NCBI RefSeq assembly: GCF_000280905.1
Contig: NZ_ALAP01000074.1
Span: forward strand, 48,136-112,135
DNA length: 64,000 nucleotides
Origin: Streptomyces sp. AA1529
GTDB taxonomy: Bacteria; Actinomycetota; Actinomycetes; Streptomycetales; Streptomycetaceae
Reading direction: 5' to 3'
Shown here in pieces: positions 53,479 through 63,025 of the stretch (its first letter is position 1; the number at the start of each line of letters is the position of its first letter). Below the pieces are notes generated by a model. That model ran no database searches and was not told where the DNA came from. It worked only from the letters and a program-made list of their open reading frames with translations. The position numbers and the translations under genes are program-made.

Positions 53479-54932
53479 TCCGTAGCGGGGCCCGCGACAC
53501 CCGCACCCAGCATGACCGGTTCGGCGCTCTCCAGTTGCGGATCGTCGACCGAGAAGGTGCGCACCCGGCCCGGTGCCGAGTCCGGCTCCTCGAACCGGAC
53601 GGTGACCTTCCCGACACCGCTGCCCTGCACCCAGCCCCGCCCGTGGACGGCATGGCGCACATCCCGGCCGGGGATCCAGCGCCGGTCGGCGGGCACCGCC
53701 GCGCCCGGCTCCTCGACGGCGGCCGCCTCTCCGGCCGCCTGGCCCGCCCCTGGCCGCTCCCCGGCATCCGGCCCCGGCTGCCCCGGACCCGGACCGTCCG
53801 CCCCGGGCTCCGTACCGGTCTCATGGGCGGCCGCGCGCCCCTGAGCGGCCTGGGCCTGCGCGAACAAGTCCTCCTGGGTGAAGTCGGCCAGCCCGCTGAC
53901 ACCCACGCCGAGCAGCCGCACACCGGCCGTGGTGTCCACCCCGTCCAGCAGCCGCAGCGCCGCCTCGCGCACGACGCCGGCGTCGTCGGTGGGGCCGCGG
54001 AGCGTCTCGGATCTGGTGAGGGTGGAGAAGTCGTAGCTGCGCACCTTGATGACGACCGTGCGCCCGGACCGCCCCGCCGCGCGCAGGCGCGTCACACAGC
54101 GCCCGGCCAGCCGCTCCACCTCCAGCCGGACCCGGGTGCGGTCGGTGAGGTCGACGTCGTAGGTGTCCTCCACGGAGACCGATTTGGCGTCCCGCTCGGC
54201 CACCACCGGACGGTCGTCGACCCCGTGCGCCATCGCGTGGACCGAGATGCCGTGCGCCCTTCCGAGCAGCCGCAGCAGTTCGTCCTCGCCGGCCTCCGCG
54301 ATCTCGCCCACGGTGCCGATCCCCGCCCTGCGCAGCACCTCCGCGGTGGCCGGCCCGACCCCGGGCAGGGTCCGCACGGACAGCGGAGCCAGCATCCCGC
54401 GCTCGGTGCCGACCGGGATGAGCACCAGGCCGTCGGGCTTCGCCTGCTCCGAGGCGATCTTCGCGAGCATCTTGGACCCCGCGAGCCCCACCGAGCCGGT
54501 CAGCCCCGTCGCCGTCGCGATGTCCCGCCGCAGCCGCTCACCGACCTCCCGCGCCCCTTCAGCGCCGCCCTGTGTCCCTTCCAGGGCCTGACCGGCCTCC
54601 AGGTCCACGAACGCCTCGTCGAGGCTCAGCGGCTCCACCAGGGGCGAGAGGCCGTGCAGCAATTCCATCACCACGTCGCTGACGGCGCGGTAGAGCCCGA
54701 ACCTGGCGCCCAGATACGCCGCGTTCGGCGCCAGCCGCCGCGCCTGCGCCGTGGGCATCGCGGAGTGCACCCCGAAGCGCCGGGCCTCGTAGGACGCGGT
54801 GGAGACCACCCCGCGGGGCCCGAGACCGCCGACCACGACCGGCTTCCCGCGCAGGCTGGGCTTGGATGCCTGCTCCACCGCGGCGAAGAAGGCATCCATG
54901 TCCAGATGCAGGATGGTCGGCTGGGTCCTCAC
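53394..54932 (-). CDS. dinB: DNA polymerase IV
   Basis: A 512-residue Y-family polymerase. Catalytic palm motifs: HLDMDAFFAAVEQ (Asp) and PLSLDEAFVDLE (Asp/Glu), with the ASYEARRFGVHSAMP fingers motif and the little-finger domain (DLTDRTRVRLEVERLAGRCV). It bypasses damaged DNA. Residues 370-512 are a low-complexity Gly/Ala/Pro/Asp linker and a C-terminal part; no beta-clamp box was identified. GTG start. Confidence 0.94.
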   Translation of the reverse strand: MRTQPTILHLDMDAFFAAVEQASKPSLRGKPVVVGGLGPRGVVSTASYEARRFGVHSAMPTAQARRLAPNAAYLGARFGLYRAVSDVVMELLHGLSPLVEPLSLDEAFVDLEAGQALEGTQGGAEGAREVGERLRRDIATATGLTGSVGLAGSKMLAKIASEQAKPDGLVLIPVGTERGMLAPLSVRTLPGVGPATAEVLRRAGIGTVGEIAEAGEDELLRLLGRAHGISVHAMAHGVDDRPVVAERDAKSVSVEDTYDVDLTDRTRVRLEVERLAGRCVTRLRAAGRSGRTVVIKVRSYDFSTLTRSETLRGPTDDAGVVREAALRLLDGVDTTAGVRLLGVGVSGLADFTQEDLFAQAQAAQGRAAAHETGTEPGADGPGPGQPGPDAGERPGAGQAAGEAAAVEEPGAAVPADRRWIPGRDVRHAVHGRGWVQGSGVGKVTVRFEEPDSAPGRVRTFSVDDPQLESAEPVMLGAGVAGPATDQSPAPAIRPKSRSAGGGASPPTGTSSP

Positions 54933-55012
54933 ACCCCCCGATGCTGCCGTACGCCACTGACACTCCCCGGCCGCGGCGTGCCCGGCGGCCGCGCCGCCCG
55001 GGCGCGGGCGCG

Positions 55013-55657
55013 CTAGCCGGCGCGGTTGCGGCGCCGGGCGAGCTCGTCCTCGGGGTGGTCCCGCACGAGCGTCTCACCGGTGTCGACACGCTCCCCGTGC
55101 AGCCGGGAGAGCGCGCCCTCGACGTCCTTCCAGACGACGCCGACAGCGATCCCGAAGACGCCCTGGCCGCCCTGCAGAAGATCGACCACCTCGTCGGGCG
55201 AGGAGCACTCGTAGACCGTGGCCCCGTCACTCATCAGCGTCATTCGCGCCAGATCGGTACGGCCTCCGGAACGCAGGTGCCGGACGGCCGCGCGGATGTT
55301 CTGCAGCGAGACACCGGTGTCCAGCAGCCGTTTGACGATCTTGAGGACGACGATGTCCCGGAAGCTGTAGAGCCGCTGGCTGCCCGAGCCGTAGGCGGGG
55401 CGGATGCTGGGCTCGACCAGTCCGGTCCGGGCCCAGTAGTCGAGTTGCCGGTAGGTGATCCCGGCCGCCGAGCAGGCGGTGGGACCGCGGTAGCCGACCT
55501 GCTCCGGGGGAGCGTCACCGACCGGGCCGACGGCACCTGCCGGGGAGGGAGCGGGGCCCGGCCGCCCCGGGGGCGCCTCCTGGCCGGAGGCCGGAATCGG
55601 GCCGCCGAGTAGGGACGAGTCGCCAGCCGCCGTACCTTCGCCGCCGGTGCTTGTCAC
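55013..55657 (-). CDS. MerR-family regulator
   Basis: A 214-residue protein. The MerR HTH is at about 55-115 (TACSAAGITYRQLDYWARTG, then QRLYSFRDIVVLKIVKRLLD). The C-terminal part (AVRHLRSGGRTDLARMTLMS) may sense a ligand. First 50 residues are Pro/Gly-rich. It opens the conserved cluster of MerR, DUF151 and FtsR-like genes on this strand. GTG start behind GGAGGTC. Confidence 0.9.
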   Translation of the reverse strand: MTSTGGEGTAAGDSSLLGGPIPASGQEAPPGRPGPAPSPAGAVGPVGDAPPEQVGYRGPTACSAAGITYRQLDYWARTGLVEPSIRPAYGSGSQRLYSFRDIVVLKIVKRLLDTGVSLQNIRAAVRHLRSGGRTDLARMTLMSDGATVYECSSPDEVVDLLQGGQGVFGIAVGVVWKDVEGALSRLHGERVDTGETLVRDHPEDELARRRNRAG

Positions 55658-55910
55658 GCCGACCTCCGTCCTTCACATCCCGGGTCACCCCCGGAACCTG
55701 CCCACATGAAGGTAGGCAGTCACTCCGAGTGCGTCAATGATCGCCACACTCGGCACGGCGAGTGATAGTGCCCGGGAGAGTGGTTTCGCGTGCCCGAAGG
55801 CGGGGCAGGACTGGCCGGATGCCCGGTGAGTCCCACCGGCGCGGCACGGCGCGCACCTCTCCCCCGCCACCGGCCGGAAGCGCCGACCGCGGCTTATCGT
55901 CGGCGGAACG

Positions 55911-56384
55911 TCACTGGCTGCTGGTGCCGAAGTCCTCCGGGGAGATCTGGTCGAGGAACTCGCGGAACTTCTCCACCTCGTCCTCCTGCTCGTCCGGGAT
56001 CGCGATCCCCGCGTCGTCCAGCACACCGTCGCTGCCGTAGATCGGCGTTCCGGTGCGCAGGGCGAGCGCTATGGCGTCGGACGGACGGGCACTGACCTCC
56101 ACTCCACTGGCGAAGACCAGCTCCGCGTAGAACACGCCTTCCCGCAGATCCACGATGCGGACCGCGGTCAGCTCCTGACCCACTGCTTCCAGGACGTCCT
56201 TGAACAGGTCATGGGTGAGTGGGCGTGCGGGGGTCATGCCCTGCTGCGCGAAGGCGATCGCGGTCGCCTCCCCAGGACCGATCCAGATGGGGAGGTAGCG
56301 GTCGCCTCCCACTTCTCGCAGGAGCACGATCGGTTGGTTGGTGGGCATTTCCACCCGGACACCCACTACGTCGAGCTCATTCAC
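55911..56384 (-). CDS. DUF151 bifunctional nuclease family protein
   Basis: A 157-residue protein. The DUF151 core is present: LPIWIGPGEATAIAFAQQGM, RPLTHDLFKDVLEAVG, VEVSARPSDAIALALRTGTP. Family members have DNase and RNase activity. It sits between the two MerR genes, as in many actinobacteria. GTG start. The last 40 residues are acidic. Confidence 0.92.
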   Translation of the reverse strand: MNELDVVGVRVEMPTNQPIVLLREVGGDRYLPIWIGPGEATAIAFAQQGMTPARPLTHDLFKDVLEAVGQELTAVRIVDLREGVFYAELVFASGVEVSARPSDAIALALRTGTPIYGSDGVLDDAGIAIPDEQEDEVEKFREFLDQISPEDFGTSSQ

Positions 56385-56458
56385 ACAGCAACCCTAGGCC
56401 GTGCCGCGCCTGTTTGGGTAGTCGGGCAGCCGTCCGGCACCGGCATCCGTGTGCTGAT

Positions 56459-57220
56459 TCAGTCACACCGCGTGCGGTCCGGGTGCGTTCCGGAGGCCAT
56501 GAAGGCCCCGTAGAGCCGCACGGAGAGATCGGCCAGTTCCTCGGCCGTGCTCTCGGCTCCCGACCTGGTCCGCTGGTCCGGATGGCGCCGCAGCGGCGCG
56601 ACGCGCTGCTCGGCCAGGGCGAGCTGCCGGTCGGCGGCCGCCTTGACGGACCGCAGGTGCCGCGCCTCCACCCCGTGCCGTCCGAGCCGGGCCACCAGTC
56701 GGGCCACGGCCACATCGGCAAGCCGATAGGTGCCGTCCGCGGCCGGTCCGAGCAGGCCGTACTCCTCCCACTCGGCCAGCTCCTCCTCCCGCACGCCCGC
56801 GGACCCGAGCAGTTCCCGGCGCCCGGTACGGACAGCGGAGGCCACGGGTGCCGGGCCGGGCTCGGACGCCCTCCCGGCCTCGGCGCCGCGCGGAGCGGCC
56901 ACCGACGGTGCGGGAGCGGCGGAGTCCCGCCCGGGCGCCCCCAGGTGCTCCTTGATCGCGCGCAGCGACAGGCAGTGGTCGCGCTGCAGCCGCAGCACCC
57001 GGCCCAGCCGCGCCACATCCGCCTCCCGGAACCGGCGGCCACCCGACGGCGAGCGGGCCGGCTCCACCAGCCCCTCCGCCTCCAGAAACCGGATCCCGGC
57101 CACGGTGAGCTCGGGAAACTCAGCGCGGAGCTCCTTCAGCACGGCGCCGATGCTCATCGGACCGCTCCGGGGGCCGGTGGCGGTGCCCGGACGGGCACCG
57201 CCGGACGGCTTGTGCTGCAT
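56459..57220 (-). CDS. FtsR-like MerR regulator
   Basis: A 253-residue protein. The MerR HTH (AVLKELRAEFPELTVAGIRF, then LEPARSPSGGRRFREADVAR) is followed by a long helical part. The order MerR, DUF151, FtsR, FHA is the same as in corynebacteria, where FtsR activates ftsZ. It is likely the ortholog, but its target in this host is inferred. ATG behind GGGAGG. Confidence 0.85.
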   Translation of the reverse strand: MQHKPSGGARPGTATGPRSGPMSIGAVLKELRAEFPELTVAGIRFLEAEGLVEPARSPSGGRRFREADVARLGRVLRLQRDHCLSLRAIKEHLGAPGRDSAAPAPSVAAPRGAEAGRASEPGPAPVASAVRTGRRELLGSAGVREEELAEWEEYGLLGPAADGTYRLADVAVARLVARLGRHGVEARHLRSVKAAADRQLALAEQRVAPLRRHPDQRTRSGAESTAEELADLSVRLYGAFMASGTHPDRTRCD

Positions 57221-57238
57221 GAGCCTCCCTGCCGGGAA

Positions 57239-58027
57239 TCAGACGGTGTGCTGGCTCGCGTAGAAGACCAGCCGGTACTTTCCGATCTGGACCTCGTCCC
57301 CGTTTCCGAGCGGCACGGCCGTCTCCATCCGCTCCCGGTTGACATAGGTGCCGTTCAGGCTGCCGACGTCGGCGACGGTGAAGACGCCGTCGGAGCCGCG
57401 CCGGAACTCCACGTGCCGCCGCGAGACGGTCACGTCGTCCAGGAAGATGTCGCTCTCCGGATGGCGGCCGGCGGTCGTCAGGTCCCCGTCGAGCAGGAAC
57501 CTGCTGCCCGAGTTCGGACCCCGCCGCACGATCAGCAGGGCCGAGCCCACGGGCAGCGCGTCCACGGCGGACTGCGCCTCGGGCGGCAGCACCGGGGAGG
57601 CGTGCTGGCCGGTGGACTCCGAGTCGTACGCCTCCAGCCCGGAGATGGAGATCGTCGACGTCGTCTCCGACGCACCCTCCGCCGGCGCTCCGCCACGCAG
57701 CGGAGCACCGCAGTTGGAGCAGAACCGGCTCGCTTCGGCGACGCGGGCACCACACCTGTTACAGACCGGCAAGGCAGGACCTCCACCCGATTCCGAGGTA
57801 GGCGGTGCCTGGGAACCTATGCGGGCCTGAGTACCGGGGTCAACAGAAACCGGGCCGTGACCACCCGAATTACCTCCACCGGCCCCGGCCACCTCGTCCC
57901 GGAACAGCGGACGCTCGGTGCCGTCCTCCGGCATCCCCGCGTCCGGCCCCTGGGGGGCACGGTGCCGTGCGGTACCCGAGTCACCGCCCCGGCGACCCTT
58001 GCCGAACAACTTCGCAAAAAAACTCAC
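57239..58027 (-). CDS. GarA/OdhI-like FHA protein with zinc ribbon
   Basis: A 262-residue protein. A zinc ribbon CNRCGARVAEASRFCSNCGA sits at about residue 87-106, then the GarA-like phospho-Thr motif (ETTSTISI, about 120), then the FHA domain (SRFLLDGDLTTAGRHPESDI, then FLDDVTVSRRHVEFRR and LNGTYVNRE). GarA proteins bind enzymes of 2-oxoglutarate metabolism when unphosphorylated. GTG start; the open frame upstream adds only five codons. Confidence 0.9.
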   Translation of the reverse strand: MSFFAKLFGKGRRGGDSGTARHRAPQGPDAGMPEDGTERPLFRDEVAGAGGGNSGGHGPVSVDPGTQARIGSQAPPTSESGGGPALPVCNRCGARVAEASRFCSNCGAPLRGGAPAEGASETTSTISISGLEAYDSESTGQHASPVLPPEAQSAVDALPVGSALLIVRRGPNSGSRFLLDGDLTTAGRHPESDIFLDDVTVSRRHVEFRRGSDGVFTVADVGSLNGTYVNRERMETAVPLGNGDEVQIGKYRLVFYASQHTV

Positions 58028-58192
58028 GGGCGATTCCCCTCGCACGAAACAGACCCGCCCGTGGGGCAGGACAGACCCTCGATGCTCTCATTTGTCACAC
58101 TCGACGCCCGAACAACGTCCGTGACCCGCAGACAGTTTCCACCACGCGGTGCTCAACTTGCCCGCCGACCCCCCGAAACTCCTATCACCATC

Positions 58193-59092
58193 TCACTGCG
58201 ATGACGACCGAGCGTAGTCAGGCCGCTTCACCTGCCGCAAGGCGTCCACGGTGATCTTCCCCGAGCGGGTCACCTCCACCGTGGCCTGCTTGTTCTTCAG
58301 CGTCTGCACGACCCCTCCGGGGATGTTCAACGCCGGTTCCAGGTCGGCGGGCTTGCCGATGACCTCGAAACGGTAAGGCTGCTCGATCTTATGCCCGTCC
58401 ACACTGACTTTGCCGCCGCTGTCGGTGAAATGCGTGCTGGCCACCACGCGCACCCCGTTGATCTCCATGGCCTCGGCGCCGGCGGCCCTCAGCTCCTGGA
58501 CCGCGTCCAGCAGCGTATCCGCGTCCGCGGCACCCGTACGGTCGCTGATCTTCATCTGGATACCGGGCCCCTGGGCCGCCACGGTGCCGGCCAGCACCCC
58601 GAGTTGGGCTTCCTTCTCGCGGGTCTGCTTCCGCGCCTCCTCGGCCTGGTCCGAGGAGGTCTCCAGCTCCGTACGCTGCCCGTCCAGCTTCCGCTTCTCC
58701 TCCTCCAGCCGCTTGGTGCGGTTGTCGAGCTCGTCGAGGATGCGGACGAGGTCCTCCCGGCGCGCACCGCGCAGCGCGCTGTTCTCACTGGTCGAGCGGA
58801 CCTGGATGGCCAGGCCGAGACCGAGGACGAACAGCAGCAGCGCGACGATCAATTGGGCACGCGTCACCCGCGGGGGCCACACGGCCTGGGCGAGGCGTTG
58901 CCGACCCGTCAGCTTCGTGCCGCCGCCGTCCCCCTTTTCAGCGGCCGTCGCCGCTCCCGCGGCGGGCGGCTCCTGACCGGAGGTCTCCTGGCGAGGCGGC
59001 TCCTGCCCGGGAGGCACGGCACGCTCGGGGGGAAGCTCGCGCTTCGGAGGGAGGCCGCCCTCGGGCCGGTTCTCGTCGCTCATCGGCCTCAC
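58193..59092 (-). CDS. DUF881 membrane protein (second copy)
   Basis: A 299-residue protein. A disordered Pro/Glu-rich cytosolic N-terminus (about 1-70), one membrane helix (LIVALLLFVLGLGLAIQV), a coiled coil (NRTKRLEEEKRKLDGQRTEL) and the DUF881 domain (GIQMKISDRTG, GAEAMEINGVRVVASTHFTD). Probably cell-envelope associated. GTG start overlaps the sbp stop (GTGA). Confidence 0.92.
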   Translation of the reverse strand: MRPMSDENRPEGGLPPKRELPPERAVPPGQEPPRQETSGQEPPAAGAATAAEKGDGGGTKLTGRQRLAQAVWPPRVTRAQLIVALLLFVLGLGLAIQVRSTSENSALRGARREDLVRILDELDNRTKRLEEEKRKLDGQRTELETSSDQAEEARKQTREKEAQLGVLAGTVAAQGPGIQMKISDRTGAADADTLLDAVQELRAAGAEAMEINGVRVVASTHFTDSGGKVSVDGHKIEQPYRFEVIGKPADLEPALNIPGGVVQTLKNKQATVEVTRSGKITVDALRQVKRPDYARSSSQ

Positions 59093-59421
59093 GCCCGGAA
59101 CACGTGCCGACGGATGGCGGCCGCGTTGGAGAAGATCCGGATACCCAGGACGACAACCACACCGGTGGAGAGCTGCGCGCCGACCCCGAGCTTGTCCCCG
59201 AGGAAGACGATCAACGCGGCCACCACCACGTTCGAGAGGAATGAGACCACGAAGACCTTGTCGTCGAAGATGCCGTCCAGCATGGCGCGCAGCCCGCCGA
59301 AGACCGCATCGAGCGCGGCGACGACGGCGATGGGCAGATACGGTTCGACCGCCAGCGGCACCACGGGCCGGACGACGAGTCCGGCCACGACTCCCACGAC
59401 GAGGCCCAGTACGGCGATCAC
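59089..59421 (-). CDS. sbp: Small basic membrane protein (Sbp)
   Basis: A 110-residue protein with three hydrophobic helices (IAVLGLVVGVVAGLVVRPVV, then VVSFLSNVVVAALIVFLGDK and VGAQLSTGVVVVLGIRIFSN) and the conserved AAIRRHVF end. It sits between two DUF881 genes, as in other actinobacteria. GTG start overlaps the upstream DUF881 stop. Confidence 0.92.
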   Translation of the reverse strand: MIAVLGLVVGVVAGLVVRPVVPLAVEPYLPIAVVAALDAVFGGLRAMLDGIFDDKVFVVSFLSNVVVAALIVFLGDKLGVGAQLSTGVVVVLGIRIFSNAAAIRRHVFRA

Positions 59422-60317
59422 GATGTGCTGCCCTTCCCTGTCCGCACAGGTTTCGCGGTTCTCAGAATCAGACTCGGCGCGGCCGGCAGCCGCACCTCGT
59501 CCTGGACGGAAATGCTGGTCCTGGCACCGTAGTCCTTGTGCAGGACGTAGAGGTACTGGCCGTCGACGCTGTCCTGGAAGGTCCGGGACAGCTGCTTCCC
59601 CGGACCGATCGCCAGCAGCGTGTAGGGCGGGACGAGCGGCTTGTTGTCCACCAGGATCGCGTCGCCCGCCGCCCGGATGGCTGAGCGCGACGTGAGCCGC
59701 TGATCGTTGATCGAGATCGCTTCGGCACCCGCCGCCCACAGCCCGTTGACGACCCGCTGCAGGTCGCGGTCGCGGATGCGGCCCGTGTCGGAGAACCCGT
59801 CGGTCTTCCGGGGCCCGTCGCCGTCCTGGGACTCGGTGTCCGCGGCGTCGTCCACCACGAGCTTGAGCCCGGGCCCCTCGACCGGGGTCGCGCCGGACAG
59901 CAGCACCGTGGTCTTCCCGCGTTCGCCGCCGTGCTTCTCCAGCGCCTGCCGCTGCTTGCGCTCCACCGAGGACCGCAGCTCGTCGACGTCCTGCTGGAGC
60001 TCGTCGGCCCGGCGGCCGCCCGCCTCGATCCGCTCGATGAGCTCCTGCTTCTCCTTGGCGATGCTCGGCGCCGAGATCTGCGCCTGGGCGGCTCCCACGG
60101 TCACCACCAGGGCGGCGAGCACCAGCCCGACCGCCAGGCCCAGCTTGGCCCGGAGGGTGCGGGGCATGTGCGAGCGGCCCACCTCGCCCCGCCGGGCCAC
60201 CGCCTCCGCGTAGCCGTCGTCGAGGCTGTGCTCCATCACGTTGGTCAGCAGCGACATGGAGGCATCGGGCCGCGAGGCACGCGGTGCGGTGCTCCGAGGA
60301 GGCTGCTGCTGCGACAT
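59418..60317 (-). CDS. DUF881 membrane protein (first copy)
   Basis: A 299-residue protein. One membrane helix (KLGLAVGLVLAALVVTVGAA), a coiled coil (DELQQDVDELRSSVERKQRQ) and DUF881 (GPGLKLVVDDAAD, AAGAEAISINDQRLTSRSAI). Coupled to sbp and the second DUF881 gene by GTGA overlaps, so the three are one operon. Start ATG at 60317 (SQQQPPRS); ATG at 60326 is an alternative. Confidence 0.92.
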   Translation of the reverse strand: MSQQQPPRSTAPRASRPDASMSLLTNVMEHSLDDGYAEAVARRGEVGRSHMPRTLRAKLGLAVGLVLAALVVTVGAAQAQISAPSIAKEKQELIERIEAGGRRADELQQDVDELRSSVERKQRQALEKHGGERGKTTVLLSGATPVEGPGLKLVVDDAADTESQDGDGPRKTDGFSDTGRIRDRDLQRVVNGLWAAGAEAISINDQRLTSRSAIRAAGDAILVDNKPLVPPYTLLAIGPGKQLSRTFQDSVDGQYLYVLHKDYGARTSISVQDEVRLPAAPSLILRTAKPVRTGKGSTS

Positions 60318-60417
60318 GCCGCACATCGTCGCACGTGGAGGCCTGTGCCGCCGAATGCACCCAGGCACTCGCCATGCGGCGGGACTTGCCCCGGCGGGGG
60401 CGAGTCCCGCCGCGCGC

Positions 60418-62913
60418 TCAGTGGCCGGCGCTGTCGACCACCGCGGCCCATTCGTCCAGCAGCGCCTGCGCCGAGGCCTCGTCCGGGCCTTCCGCCCACA
60501 GATGGGTCACGGCCTCCGCCGGGTCGGGCAGCACCATGACCCACCGGCCGTCGGACTCCACGACCCGCACGCCGTCGGTGGTGTCCACGGAGCGGTCACC
60601 CGCCGCCTCCACCACGGTGCGCATCACGAGGCCCTTCACCGCCCACGGAGTCGCCAGGTCGCGGCGGCTGACATGCGCCCGCGGGATCCGCGCGTCGATC
60701 TGGCTCAGAGTGAGCTGCGTACGCGCGACCAGGCCGATCAGCCGCACGAACGCCGCCGCGCCGTCGAAGACCGAGCTGAACTCCGGTACCACGAAGCCGC
60801 CCCTGCCGTCCCCGCCGAACACGGTGCCGTCCTCCCGGCTGACCCTGGTGAGGTCGTCCGGAGAGGTGGTCGTCCACTCGACCTGTGTGCCGTGGTAGGC
60901 GGCCACCTGCTCGGCGATCCGGGTCGTGGTCACCGGCAGCGCCACGCGGCCGCTGCGCCGCTCGGCGGCGACCAGGTCGAGCATCACCAGCAGCGCCCGG
61001 TCGTCCTCCACGATCCTGCCGTGCTCGTCCACCAGCGAGATGCGCTCCCCCACCGGGTCGAACCGCACCCCGAAGGCCGCGCGGGCCGAGGCCACGATCT
61101 CGCCGAGCCGCACCAGCCCGGCCCGGCGGCTCTCCGCCGTCTCGGTCGGACGCGACTCGTCCAGCCCGGGATTGATGGTCAGCGAGTCGACCCCCAGGCG
61201 TCCCAGCAGGCTCGGCAGCACCAGCCCCGAGCTGCCGTTCGAGGCGTCGACGACAACCTTGAGCCCGGCCTCCGTGACCCCGGTCGTGTCCACGGCGCGC
61301 AGCAGCGAGCCCGTGTACGAGTCGTAGACGCTGGAGGGGAAGCTGAGGTCACCGATCTCGCCCGGGAAGGCCCTGCGGTACTCCTGACGGGCGTAGACCC
61401 GGTCGAGCTTGCGCTGCGCGGCCTGGGAGAGTTCCGCACCGCGCTCGTCGATGAACATGATGTCCACGGAGTCCGGTACCCCGGGCGTCGTACGGATCAT
61501 GATGCCGCCGGCGCTGCCCCGGGCCGTCTGCTGCCGGGCCACCGGAAGCGGCACGTTCTCCAGGTCGCGCACATCGATGGCACTGGCCTGGAGTGCGGAG
61601 ATGATGGCCCGCTTGAGGGCACGGGCACCGCGGGAGTGGTCCCGGGCGGTGCAGACGGTGGAGCCCTTCTTGAGCGTCGTCGCGTAGGCGCCGGCCAGCC
61701 GCACGGCCAGCTCGGGGGTGATCTCCACATTGAGGATCCCGGAGACGCCGCGGGCGCCGAACAGATGGGCCTGGCTCCGGGACTCCCAGATGACGGAGGT
61801 GTTGACGAACGCACCGGCCTCGATCGTCTTGAACGGATAGATCCGGACGTTGCCCTGGACGATCGACTCCTCGCCGATCAGGCACTCGTCCCCGACGACG
61901 GCGCCGTCCTCGATCCGGGAGGCCCGCATGATGTCGGTGTTCTTCCCGATGACGCAGCCGCGGAGGTTGCTCTGCGGGCCGATGTAGACGTTGTTGTGCA
62001 CCACGGCCCGGTGCAGGAAGGCGCCGCTCTTGACGACGACGTTCGAGCCGACCACGGAGTGCTCGCGGATCTCCGCGCCCGCCTCGACCTTCGCGTAGTC
62101 GCCGATGTAGAGCGGGCCGCGCAGCACCGCGTCGGGATGCACCTCGGCGCCCTCGTCCACCCAGACGCCGGGCGAGATCTCGAAGCCGTCCCGCTCCGCG
62201 TCGACCTTGCCCTCGAGCACATCGGCCTGGGCCTTCACATAGCTCTCGTGGGTGCCGACGTCCTCCCAGTAGCCCTCCGCGATGTAGCCGTAGATCGGCT
62301 TGCCTTCCTTCATGAGCTGCGGGAAGACATCGCCGGACCAGTCGACGGGCACATCGGGCTCGACGTAGTCGAACACCTCGGGCTCCATCACGTAGATCCC
62401 GGTGTTCACCGTGTCCGAGAAGACCTGCCCCCAGGTCGGCTTCTCCAGGAACCTCTCGACCTTGCCGTCGTCGTCCACGATGGTGATGCCGAACTCCAGC
62501 GGATTCGGCACCCGGGTCAGGCAGACGGTGACCATGGCACCGCGTTCCTTGTGGAACCGGATGAGATCGGTGAGATCGAAGTCGGTGAGCGCATCACCGG
62601 AGATGACGAGGAACGAATCGTCCCGCAGCGCTTCCTCGGCGTTCTTGACGCTGCCGGCCGTCCCCAGCGGCTTCTCCTCGTTGGCGTAGGTGAGCTCCAT
62701 TCCGAGCTCTTCGCCGTCACCGAAGTAATTCTTGACCAGAGAGGCCAGGAATTGCACGGTCACAACGGTCTCGGTGAGCCCGTGACGCTTGAGCAGCTTC
62801 AGCACATGCTCCATGATCGGCTTGTTCACCACCGGCAGGAGCGGCTTGGGCATGCTCGCGGTCATCGGGCGAAGGCGCGTGCCCTCGCCACCAGCCATCA
62901 CGACGGCCTTCAT
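60418..62913 (-). CDS. Mannose-1-phosphate guanylyltransferase fused to a degenerate phosphomannomutase domain
   Basis: An 831-residue fusion. N-terminal nucleotidyltransferase (VVMAGGEGTRLRPMTASMPK and LEFGITIVDDDGKVERF), left-handed beta-helix hexapeptide repeats (about 250-370), then a PMM-like domain. In the PMM part the catalytic Ser loop is TTPGVPDSV instead of TASHNP, and the metal loop DPDADR is DPVGERI. The nucleotidyltransferase should make GDP-mannose or a similar sugar nucleotide; the PMM part is probably not a mutase. Confidence 0.9.
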   Translation of the reverse strand: MKAVVMAGGEGTRLRPMTASMPKPLLPVVNKPIMEHVLKLLKRHGLTETVVTVQFLASLVKNYFGDGEELGMELTYANEEKPLGTAGSVKNAEEALRDDSFLVISGDALTDFDLTDLIRFHKERGAMVTVCLTRVPNPLEFGITIVDDDGKVERFLEKPTWGQVFSDTVNTGIYVMEPEVFDYVEPDVPVDWSGDVFPQLMKEGKPIYGYIAEGYWEDVGTHESYVKAQADVLEGKVDAERDGFEISPGVWVDEGAEVHPDAVLRGPLYIGDYAKVEAGAEIREHSVVGSNVVVKSGAFLHRAVVHNNVYIGPQSNLRGCVIGKNTDIMRASRIEDGAVVGDECLIGEESIVQGNVRIYPFKTIEAGAFVNTSVIWESRSQAHLFGARGVSGILNVEITPELAVRLAGAYATTLKKGSTVCTARDHSRGARALKRAIISALQASAIDVRDLENVPLPVARQQTARGSAGGIMIRTTPGVPDSVDIMFIDERGAELSQAAQRKLDRVYARQEYRRAFPGEIGDLSFPSSVYDSYTGSLLRAVDTTGVTEAGLKVVVDASNGSSGLVLPSLLGRLGVDSLTINPGLDESRPTETAESRRAGLVRLGEIVASARAAFGVRFDPVGERISLVDEHGRIVEDDRALLVMLDLVAAERRSGRVALPVTTTRIAEQVAAYHGTQVEWTTTSPDDLTRVSREDGTVFGGDGRGGFVVPEFSSVFDGAAAFVRLIGLVARTQLTLSQIDARIPRAHVSRRDLATPWAVKGLVMRTVVEAAGDRSVDTTDGVRVVESDGRWVMVLPDPAEAVTHLWAEGPDEASAQALLDEWAAVVDSAGH

Positions 62914-63025
62914 ATCGGAAGCGTCCTCCTCGCACAGACGACGGTCACCCCGACCATGACCCCTCCAGGATGACCTACAAAGGCGTAATCAGGGCAACCG
63001 GCCACCGAAGCGGGAAAGGCGGGAT

